A stretch of 64,000 nt of DNA from Rhodopseudomonas pseudopalustris (GTDB taxonomy: Bacteria > Pseudomonadota > Alphaproteobacteria > Rhizobiales > Xanthobacteraceae). A model generated the notes under the pieces. It searched no databases. It worked only from the letters and a program-made list of their open reading frames with translations, and had not been told where the DNA came from. Positions 57,150-64,000 of this stretch are shown in pieces (position 1 is the first letter of the stretch; every line of letters starts with the position of its first letter). The position numbers and the translations under genes were made by a program. Location: the NCBI RefSeq assembly GCF_900110435.1, contig NZ_FODT01000002.1, positions 552,329 through 616,328 on the forward strand. Reading direction: 5' to 3'.

Positions 57150-58373
57150 TCAGCATGTGCGGGATCCGATTGTTCTCTGATCCGCGATTGACGGCCCGTA
57201 GGCCAAGAGCCAGATCAGAAAGGCCGATGCCCAGGTCAGCGACGCCAAACCATGCGCCGGTCCGGGCAGGCTTAGCCCGCCGAAGTCCGGCGCAACGCGC
57301 AGCACCAAGCCTACAACCAGCACCAACAGTGCTGCTTTCGCCGGGCGGCCAAAAGGCAGCGTTCGGCCGGTATGCATCAGGCCGGCGATGCAGAATACCG
57401 ACAACACGCCCAGCCCAAGCCCGCCCATGGTGACGACATGGAGAGCGTTGGTCTCGGCAATCGGTAGCCCGAGCCGGCCCCCGCCGACCAGCAACAGCCC
57501 CGCGCCGGTGAGCGCGCTGGAGCCGGCGAGCGCGAGAATTTCGGCCCGCCACATCTCCCGGCCGACGAAGGACTCGGTCACGCGGTCCATGAACGCCGCT
57601 CCGGCCGCGATCCACAGAAAGCCCGAGACCGCCGGGGACAATCCCTGCAACTCGCCCGCGATCGCGATCGCGGCAAGCCCCGCGCCGAGATTGAGACGGC
57701 CCGGATGCGGCCGGTAGGGTGACGTCTGTTCGCTGGGGTCGAGCACGAGATTGGTGACGGGGACCGTGATACGCGCGATCGCAAGCCCCAGCAGACCGCA
57801 CCAAACGAGCGTGAGAACGCGGGTCATCGTCTGCACGAGCGCCAGATCCGACATCCAGAAGGCGAAGCGCAAGGCCAGACTTGCCAGTAGCAGCGTCGCG
57901 ATCCAGCCCGCGAAGGCCAGCAGCCGCGTGGTCCGCTTGCGCCACGAGACGGTGAGCAGATAGAGCACAAGGGCAAACAGCCAGGCGGCGTCCAGCAAGG
58001 CCGCGACCGGTGTCAGCATGTCGGCGCCGAGCAGGCCGACAATCCGCGGGCCTGCCCATAGGCCGGCAAGAACGAACAGAGGGCCGTTCTGGAGACGCCT
58101 GGTATCCGTCCATTCCGGGACAGCGGTGGTCATGAACCCGATCAGGGCGGCGCCGAAGCCGCCGATCAGCATCTCCTGTGCATGCCAGATGCCGGCCGGC
58201 ATCGTCCTTGCTAACGGCAGGTCGAGGCCATGAAGCAGCGTCCAGAGCACGGGCGAAAGCGCCAGATGCAACGCCGCGAGCGGAAAGAAGATACGAAATC
58301 CCTCGTCGCCCAGAATTCGGAGAAGCGGCATGCGATATCCCGCGAGGGTATCTGTCCCGAATGCGACCGTCAT
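57150..58373 (-). CDS. NnrS-family membrane protein 2
   Basis: A 407-residue paralogue with the same twelve-helix plan: GFRIFFPLAALHLAL, IWHAQEMLIGGFGAALIGFMTTAVPEWTDTRR, and TMGGLGLGVLSVF. It retains the His in WHAQE and overlaps the ATPase gene by ATGA. More divergent than NnrS 1. Role in NO defence is inferred from the family. Confidence 0.88.
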   Translation of the reverse strand: MTVAFGTDTLAGYRMPLLRILGDEGFRIFFPLAALHLALSPVLWTLLHGLDLPLARTMPAGIWHAQEMLIGGFGAALIGFMTTAVPEWTDTRRLQNGPLFVLAGLWAGPRIVGLLGADMLTPVAALLDAAWLFALVLYLLTVSWRKRTTRLLAFAGWIATLLLASLALRFAFWMSDLALVQTMTRVLTLVWCGLLGLAIARITVPVTNLVLDPSEQTSPYRPHPGRLNLGAGLAAIAIAGELQGLSPAVSGFLWIAAGAAFMDRVTESFVGREMWRAEILALAGSSALTGAGLLLVGGGRLGLPIAETNALHVVTMGGLGLGVLSVFCIAGLMHTGRTLPFGRPAKAALLVLVVGLVLRVAPDFGGLSLPGPAHGLASLTWASAFLIWLLAYGPSIADQRTIGSRTC

Positions 58374-59119
58374 GCCACGTTCCGTTCGTCGACATCGTTG
58401 ATATGGCAGAACAGCGGGTCGTCGTTCAGGAATTGCTGAACCGTCTCGAACACCACGCGATCTTCGCGCAGCCCGGGCGTCCCCGGCAAGCGACGTTGGC
58501 CGGCGATGCCGCGGCCATGCAGATCGAGCACCGCAATGCGGTGCGCGATCCGGACCGCCTCGATCAGATCGTGGGTTATGAACAGCGCCGCGAAGGCTTG
58601 TGCGGTCGCTGCGGCGATCACGAGGTCCTGCATGCGGCGCTTCAGCGCCTGGTCGAGCGCGGTGAAGGGCTCGTCGAAAAACACGAAGTCCGGCTCCACC
58701 ACCAGGGCTCTGGCGATCGCCGTTCGCTGTCGCATGCCGCCGGAGAGTTCGACCGGGAATTTACCAAGGTCGTCACGGTCGAGCGCCACTTTGTCGGCGG
58801 CAACAAGCACCCGTTCCCGGCGCTCCGCCCGCGAAACGCCGGCGAGGCGCAGCGGGTAGGCGATGTTGTCGGCCGCGGTCGCCCACGGCATCAGCCGCGG
58901 CTCCTGAAATACCATGCCGTGGCGGGTGTAGTCGCGCGTCACACGGCCCCGCAGCGGATCGACGATCCCGACAGCGATGTGCGCGAGCGTGCTCTTGCCG
59001 CAGCCGGATGGACCGACCAGCGCCACCAGCTCGCCCGGCTCGATCGCAAGATCGACCGCGTCCAGTACGGTGCGGCCGAGATAGGCATGGCCGATGCCGT
59101 TGAGCTTCAGCGTGCTCAT
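58370..59119 (-). CDS. ABC transporter ATP-binding protein (NitT/TauT type)
   Basis: A 249-residue ATPase: Walker A GPSGCGKSTLAHIA (about 36), signature ELSGGMRQRTAIARAL (about 130), Walker B FVFFDEPFTALD. Closest in form to SsuB/TauB/NrtD importers. Coupled by ATGA to the permease and the NnrS 2 gene. Confidence 0.92.
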   Translation of the reverse strand: MSTLKLNGIGHAYLGRTVLDAVDLAIEPGELVALVGPSGCGKSTLAHIAVGIVDPLRGRVTRDYTRHGMVFQEPRLMPWATAADNIAYPLRLAGVSRAERRERVLVAADKVALDRDDLGKFPVELSGGMRQRTAIARALVVEPDFVFFDEPFTALDQALKRRMQDLVIAAATAQAFAALFITHDLIEAVRIAHRIAVLDLHGRGIAGQRRLPGTPGLREDRVVFETVQQFLNDDPLFCHINDVDERNVA

Positions 59120-59934
59120 CGCTTCACGCCCCAGGGTCGGGCGGCCTCGCGCCAGCGTTCAAAAGTCGATCTGATCGGATGCACGACGCCGTATTCGACC
59201 GCGATGAGAGCGCCAACCGCGATCATCACCCAGGCCAGCGCCGTCGCCACATCGAGGTTGGATCTGGCGCGCGCCAGCGCGCCGCCGATGCCGCCGGTGT
59301 TGGCGAGCAGTTCCGCCATCACCGCGACCTTGAAGGCCGAGCCGAGCGAAATGGTGAGGGCAGGGAAGACGTGAGCGGCGACATGGCGCATGCCGACTGT
59401 CCTGACACGTTGCCAGCCGCTGGCGCCGAACGCCTTGGCCATGTCGTCGAGACCGCGGTCGCGGCTGGCCACCCCCTCGGCCGCGCCGACGAACATCAGC
59501 GGCGTGGCGGCGATCGCGATGGTGACGAGCACGGTTCCGTCGGTCGAGCCGAACCAGATCATCGCCAGCACGATCCAGGCGATCGGCGGCACGCCGAGGA
59601 TGACGGTCAACAGCGGCCGCGCCAGCCGCAACGTGGCGGCCGAATAGCCGGCGATCAACCCGAGTGTCGTTCCCAGGACCGTCGCCAAAACAAATCCCTG
59701 CAAGGCACGTCGGATCGTCTCCAGCGCGGTCGACCAGTTGTGCGGGTCCGTGAGGATCGTGCCGGCCGCCGACAGCGTCGCCAGCGGGGCAGGCAGGATG
59801 AAGTCGCCATAGGCTTCGTGCCCGGCCTGCCAGAGTGCGGCGAGCAAGGCGAGCGCCGCGACGCCGGCCCAGCCGCCCCAGAGGAAACGAAGCGCTGCAA
59901 GCGAGCGATCGGAGACGAGGCCCGGCACGGTCAC
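59116..59934 (-). CDS. ABC transporter permease (NitT/TauT type)
   Basis: A 272-residue permease with six TM helices and the EAA-loop ASRDRGLDDMAKAFGASGWQRV. The GTG at 59934 overlaps the SBP stop (GTGA). The longer upstream frame is chance. Followed by ATGA into the ATPase. Confidence 0.9.
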   Translation of the reverse strand: MTVPGLVSDRSLAALRFLWGGWAGVAALALLAALWQAGHEAYGDFILPAPLATLSAAGTILTDPHNWSTALETIRRALQGFVLATVLGTTLGLIAGYSAATLRLARPLLTVILGVPPIAWIVLAMIWFGSTDGTVLVTIAIAATPLMFVGAAEGVASRDRGLDDMAKAFGASGWQRVRTVGMRHVAAHVFPALTISLGSAFKVAVMAELLANTGGIGGALARARSNLDVATALAWVMIAVGALIAVEYGVVHPIRSTFERWREAARPWGVKR

Positions 59935-60920
59935 AAGTAGAAGTCCTTGTCGGGCAATCGACCGCCCAACATGGCGAGATCGGCGCCCGCGGCGCTTGTG
60001 AACATATGCTCGAGGTCGGCGCGGGCGTCGCGGGCGGCGACGCAGACGAGATTGGAGTGCGGAATCGCCTGCTGGATGATCGGCAGCGGCAATTCGAAGT
60101 AAGCGGCGGAATGGCCGGCGGCGACGGCGGGGGCTGCATTGACCTCCGCGGTCGCCTTGACCAGCGCCTCGTGCAGCTGTGTCACGAGAGCCGGGTTTGC
60201 GGCCTGGAAGGCGGTGGTGACGGCAAGCCCCGCCTGCGGCAGGATCGACGATCCGCCCGCCACTTTTGCCCATTCGGCCTGCACGTCCATCACGCGATGG
60301 ATCACCTGGCCTGCGATCTTGCCGCGCAGGATGGCAGCGGTGGCGGCAGGTTCGGGAACCAGTGCGGCATCGATGCGTCCGGCGAGCAGAAGCTGGATGG
60401 CCTCGATCGGCGATCCGGTACTGCTGACCTGCAGATCCCTGCCGGCTTCCATCCCGTGGCTTCGCAGCAGGATATTCGACAGGAATTCGGGCGTGTCGTT
60501 GCGGAAGGGGACGGCGAGACGCTTGCCTTTGAGCGCGGGGAAACTGCTCAGCGAGGGATCGGCGGCAATGACGTAAAGCAATCCGTGGGTCATGACGTTG
60601 ACGAGCCGGATGCCGAGACCGCGATTGTAGAGATTCGCCGCCGCAGCCGTCGGCATGATGACGAGCGGCATGGTGCCGGAGGTGAGCCCGGCGCGCATCT
60701 CGTCCGGATCGCGCCACGCCCTGAACGTCGTCTTGTCCGCGAGAAATGACACCGCGCCAGTGGCCACGGCATGAGCGAGTGTGATCGAAGGCCCCGCCGG
60801 CGGACCGGTGAGCACGATTTCCCGCAGCGCAGCGGCAGAGGCGTGGTTCGGCCACAGCGGCAGCGCCGCGCACGCGCCTGCGGCAGCGAGGACCCTTCGT
60901 CGGCTGATGGGCGCAGTCAT
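59931..60920 (-). CDS. ABC transporter substrate-binding protein (NMT1/THI5-like, Tat-exported)
   Basis: A 329-residue periplasmic binding protein with Tat signal SRRRVLAAAGACAALPLW. SFPALKGKRLAVPFRNDTPEF and LLAGRIDAALVPEPAAT are typical of the NitT/TauT (NMT1-like) family. Ligand unknown; the TonB receptor upstream suggests a scarce chelate or cofactor. Confidence 0.88.
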   Translation of the reverse strand: MTAPISRRRVLAAAGACAALPLWPNHASAAALREIVLTGPPAGPSITLAHAVATGAVSFLADKTTFRAWRDPDEMRAGLTSGTMPLVIMPTAAAANLYNRGLGIRLVNVMTHGLLYVIAADPSLSSFPALKGKRLAVPFRNDTPEFLSNILLRSHGMEAGRDLQVSSTGSPIEAIQLLLAGRIDAALVPEPAATAAILRGKIAGQVIHRVMDVQAEWAKVAGGSSILPQAGLAVTTAFQAANPALVTQLHEALVKATAEVNAAPAVAAGHSAAYFELPLPIIQQAIPHSNLVCVAARDARADLEHMFTSAAGADLAMLGGRLPDKDFYL

Positions 60921-61007
60921 GAAACGCCTCCTGTTGTCGTTGTGTCATCAATCAAAGCGGAGCGCGGGATCATCACGCTTCTACGGAAAACGAACTCTCC
61001 CTTTCGA

Positions 61008-63368
61008 TCAGAACGTCGCTTTGATTCCTGCATAGAATCCCCGACCATCGCCCGGCAGGAACGCCGCCTGATCCGCGCGCGCCTGATCGACGACCAGCGT
61101 CGAGGAGGCATAAGTCTTGTTGAAAAGATTGGTGACCTCGCCGAACACGCGGAAGTGTTTGTCGATCTGGTATTCGCTGCGTAGATCGACGACCGCATAG
61201 GCATCGGCATAGAGCGTGTTCATGTTGTCGACTGGAACCTTCGCCGGGCTCCAGCGCACCGCGCTTTGCATCTTCCACGCATCGGTCGCTTGGAACTGCA
61301 GTTGAGCATAAATCAGATGAGGCGGAGCGCCTCCCAGCCGGTTGTTGCCGCGCAAGGAGTCGTCGACGAAACGGAAGTCCTGGTAGGTGTAGGCAATGCG
61401 GCCCGACAAACGCTCCGTGATCTTGACGCCGGCGCCGAGTTCGACGCCGAAATGCGTCGTCCGGTCGGCATTGATGGCGCCAAGCGAAGCTCCGGTGACG
61501 TCGCGCAGCGAGAGCAGCTCGTTGTCAACCCACGAGTAATAAGTGACCACATCCCAGGAGAAGCGGTCGGCACGGCCGCGCCAGCCGCCTTCGACCGTGT
61601 TGGCGGTCTGCGCCTTGAGGTTCGGCGTCGCGAACGCCGCGGACACAAATGCCGGATTGGCCGGATTGGGACGGCCGGGACTGGAATTCGGAGTGCCGTT
61701 CACGGTGGCGATCAAGTCGTCATGCGTCGGCGGCTCGAAGCTGTGACTGCCGGCGATGAAGAAGGTCTGCAACGCATCGGGACGATAGGACAGCGCCAGG
61801 CTCGGACTCCAGCCGGAATATCTGCGCGAGTAGCTGGTGTCCTGGGTCGGCACCGAGCCGTTCGGCAGCAGGGTGGCTGGTGAAGCCGGGCTGTAGGCAA
61901 TCGTCGACCGGCGCGCCAGACTGTACTGATCGTCATTGTCGCGGGTGGCGTAGGCGTAGGAGATTCCCGGCGACAACACGAACTGCTGCCACACGGGCAG
62001 ATTGGCGCCGGCGAACAACGCCAGCGTCTGCGCGCGCAGCTCGCTGGCGCCGAATTGTGCGCCGGTCTGACCGCCCTGGTTGAGGAAATTGCCGCGGTCG
62101 GCCGAGCCGACGGTGTATTGCGCGGTGGTTTCGAACAGCGGCAGCAGCGCGTCGACCGGGTTGTAGGCGTAGCGCAGCAGGCCGGTGAAATCGCCGCCCT
62201 TCGTGGTGCGAACACCCGAAGAGATCGGAAAACGGAAGGTGTCGTCGGTGTAGGTGTAACCGAACGCGACATCGATCAGATGCGCGTCGAACGTCGCCGT
62301 GGTGCGGTTGCCGACCAAGAACTGGCTCGCGTCCCGCCGGGGCTTGTCGCGGACGACATTGGGGCCCGGATTGATCGAGGTGCCCGCATTGACTGTCGGC
62401 CCGGTGGCGACCTGCCGCGGGTTGGCGTATAGCGCATTCTTGGTCAACGGACCCGCGACGTCAAAACCGAGGTCGGTATAGCCCATGAAGACCCGGGTCC
62501 TGACGTTTTCGGAGAGCGCCACGCCGACATTGCCGTTGACGCTCACACGTTCCGACGAGTTGTAGTCCCGGAATCCGCTGCGATGGCCCGTGTCGAATTG
62601 CAGCAGACCGTCGGCATTGTCTTTCTTGAATCCGGTCTGCCCGCTGGTGTTGATCTGACCGAAGCTGCCGCCGCTGACGGTGAGTTGCGATCCTGGTTGG
62701 GTCGAGCCCGTCGGTGAGACAAAATTGATGGCGCCGCCGAGCACGGTCGCGCCGAGGCGATTGGCCATATAGCCGCGATACACCTCGAGCGACTCCGCCT
62801 GCCGAGGATTGGCAAAACCGACAATATAGGAGCCGTCAGCGCGATTGATCGGCAACCCGTTGAAAAGTACGAGAACGCCTCGCTCGACCGGGTTCTGCTG
62901 AAGGCCGGAGCCGCGAATCTGGATTCGTGGCTGGTCGTTCCCGCCGAAAAAGCTTTGCACAACGACGCCAGGGACGCCGCTCAATGCCGCCGCCAGCGTC
63001 GGATTGCCGGCGTTGGCGTAGTCCTGCTGGGGAACGAGCGCGACGCCGCCGGGCAGAACAGTGAAGCGGTTGCGGACCTTGTCGGCTGCCTGCTCGGAAA
63101 GATTGGTCAGCGCCGGCTCCGGCGCCATCGGCCGCGTGGGTAGCGAGGTTCGCGCGCGCGCCGGTGGTCGGACCGGCCGTCGCGACTCCTCGACCACGAT
63201 CGTCTCTAGGCTGATCGTCGATCCCGGTGTTGCCGATTGCGCCAGACAGGCATGGCTGACTGACGACAGCAGCAGCGCCGCAGGAATTGCCAGCAGTCGT
63301 CTCCGGCCAACTCCTCGCTGGTCCCGACCCGCGACGACGACGGCCTCGGCATGTGTAACGACGTTCAT
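61008..63368 (-). CDS. TonB-dependent outer-membrane receptor
   Basis: A 786-residue receptor: signal region up to HACLAQS (about 45), TonB box-like ETIVV (about 55), plug domain (ALSGVPGVVVQSFFGGNDQPRIQIRGSG ... LGATVLGGAINFVSP) and a 22-strand barrel ending YAGIKATF with terminal Phe. GGGGTATTGGA precedes the ATG. First gene of an operon with the ABC importer and NnrS genes, 87 bases ahead of the SBP. No Met/His copper motif like that of NosA/OprC is obvious, so the substrate is open. Confidence 0.92.
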   Translation of the reverse strand: MNVVTHAEAVVVAGRDQRGVGRRRLLAIPAALLLSSVSHACLAQSATPGSTISLETIVVEESRRPVRPPARARTSLPTRPMAPEPALTNLSEQAADKVRNRFTVLPGGVALVPQQDYANAGNPTLAAALSGVPGVVVQSFFGGNDQPRIQIRGSGLQQNPVERGVLVLFNGLPINRADGSYIVGFANPRQAESLEVYRGYMANRLGATVLGGAINFVSPTGSTQPGSQLTVSGGSFGQINTSGQTGFKKDNADGLLQFDTGHRSGFRDYNSSERVSVNGNVGVALSENVRTRVFMGYTDLGFDVAGPLTKNALYANPRQVATGPTVNAGTSINPGPNVVRDKPRRDASQFLVGNRTTATFDAHLIDVAFGYTYTDDTFRFPISSGVRTTKGGDFTGLLRYAYNPVDALLPLFETTAQYTVGSADRGNFLNQGGQTGAQFGASELRAQTLALFAGANLPVWQQFVLSPGISYAYATRDNDDQYSLARRSTIAYSPASPATLLPNGSVPTQDTSYSRRYSGWSPSLALSYRPDALQTFFIAGSHSFEPPTHDDLIATVNGTPNSSPGRPNPANPAFVSAAFATPNLKAQTANTVEGGWRGRADRFSWDVVTYYSWVDNELLSLRDVTGASLGAINADRTTHFGVELGAGVKITERLSGRIAYTYQDFRFVDDSLRGNNRLGGAPPHLIYAQLQFQATDAWKMQSAVRWSPAKVPVDNMNTLYADAYAVVDLRSEYQIDKHFRVFGEVTNLFNKTYASSTLVVDQARADQAAFLPGDGRGFYAGIKATF

Positions 63369-63782
63369 TCCAATACCCCTGATCGTTCACTGACATCTGT
63401 GCCGGCTCGGCGCTGCTTGGAGTCGATCTAAATCGACCGAATCAAATGTGAGGAGACGGCAATTCGTGCGAATTTGCCGCGCTGGGATTGATCCGCGCGC
63501 GGCAACAATTGCGTCTTTCTCGTCAGGATTTGATCTCGATGGCAGTCAGGCTTTCTCGATCGGCGTTGAGCCTACAAGTCGTTGCCTGGAGGCTGGTTGC
63601 GCTAACGCAAACAATTGGCGATTCAGACTCGTATTTGAGCGGAGTGTCACTACTTCAATTCCAAAGAGGGGCGTGGTGTTTAGAAAGCTTCAAATAATGG
63701 AGGCCAGATCGATCGCTACGGCATATTAGCGAGTGTCGACAATTGGTGTCGATCGGCGACGATCGCGCGCGCGGCGTCGTTT
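63369..63782. other. Non-coding stretch upstream of the TonB receptor
   Basis: About 410 bases, presumably holding the TonB operon promoter. Small plus-strand frames at 63448-63729 show no recognisable sequence. No Fur, Cu or FNR box was recognised by eye. Confidence 0.5.
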
Positions 63783-64000
63783 AGCAGGCTGTTGAAGAAG
63801 TCCGGCATTCATTGGGATTGAAGGCTGCAGTCGTTCGACATGCGACGGCTTCAGCTTTGAGTGCGGATGGCCTCGCTGTCTTGGGGAGCTTCACGCCGCT
63901 GCTCCCAGGAGCTTTGGTAGGCGGATCAGATTGTAAGCCGCCAGCGCCAGGTTGAAGGCGGCGTCGACCCGGTCGCGGCCTCGCAACTTGACCTTGGCGA
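63783..64000. mobile_element. IS5-like insertion sequence, one end (continues beyond window)
   Basis: A terminal repeat (agcaggctgttgaagaagtcc, 63783-63803; complement GGACTTCTTCAACAGCCTGC) of the type seen in IS5-group elements of this family precedes the 3' end of a transposase gene on the minus strand. The other end is outside the window. Confidence 0.75.
63891..64000 (-). CDS. IS5-like transposase, C-terminal fragment
   Basis: The last 36 residues of a transposase, KVKLRGRDRVDAAFNLALAA then YNLIRLPKLLGAAA and TGA at 63891. The YNLIRLPKLL tail is characteristic of DDE transposases in this IS group. The catalytic part is beyond the window. Confidence 0.78.
   Translation of the reverse strand, partial: AKVKLRGRDRVDAAFNLALAAYNLIRLPKLLGAAA

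Noticed and set aside
57139..58395. A 418-codon frame on the same strand as NnrS 2 in another phase
   Set aside because: Arg/Pro-rich shadow frame of the real NnrS gene, with no hydrophobic helices.
59116..60951. A 611-codon minus-strand frame
   Set aside because: Its first 339 codons are antiphase to the substrate-binding protein; only the permease part from 59934 is real.

Overview
The window looks like a chromosomal segment of an alphaproteobacterium of the Bradyrhizobium/Rhodopseudomonas group. It is GC-rich, LexA boxes are of the alphaproteobacterial GTTC-N7-GTTC type, the mobile backbone resembles rhizobial integrative and conjugative elements (ICEs), and a complete nosRZDFYLX cluster is present. 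Genus is inferred from gene content and repeats, not proven.

Region 1 (1-918) is host chromosome: the start of a coniferyl-type aldehyde dehydrogenase and the initiator tRNA-fMet gene. Region 2 (about 919 to 40,900) is the backbone of an ICE integrated at that tRNA. From the tRNA outward it holds a large serine recombinase whose last codons run antisense through the tRNA; a topoisomerase III with two LexA boxes in its promoter region; a DNA methyltransferase plus PD-(D/E)xK nuclease pair that looks like a restriction or defence module; ArdC, a large ParB-like protein and a methyltransferase/strawberry-notch helicase fusion, all three preceded by the same leader repeat; a Toprim protein; DUF2493 and DUF736 proteins, each preceded by a two-copy structured RNA-like element; an excision-control module resembling qseC-qseM-fseA-rdfS of ICEMlSymR7A, with fseA split by a +1 frame change; a RepA-type initiator followed by three iterons; and a transfer operon (DUF2840, traF, lytic transglycosylase, relaxase, traG, RHH protein, trbBCDEJKLFGI, DUF2274). 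trbB is interrupted by a two-base expansion in a G9 tract inside its P-loop.

Region 3 (40,881-42,620) is a scar: a truncated LysR gene abutting a truncated P1B-type metal ATPase with an in-frame amber codon. Region 4 (42,622-52,784) holds a degenerate rubrerythrin-like gene and nosRZDFYLX for nitrous oxide respiration. Region 5 (52,785-63,368) has a 780-base dark stretch, a membrane GGDEF protein, and a tightly coupled minus-strand operon of TonB receptor, ABC importer and two NnrS-family proteins. Region 6 (63,783-64,000) is the end of an IS5-like insertion sequence.

No right attachment site was found, so whether the nos and NnrS genes are ICE cargo or chromosomal is open. The most interesting points are the three recoding or homopolymer sites (MTase at 8282, fseA at 22647, trbB at 31924), the two families of repeated leaders, the SOS boxes, and the methyltransferase/nuclease pair.
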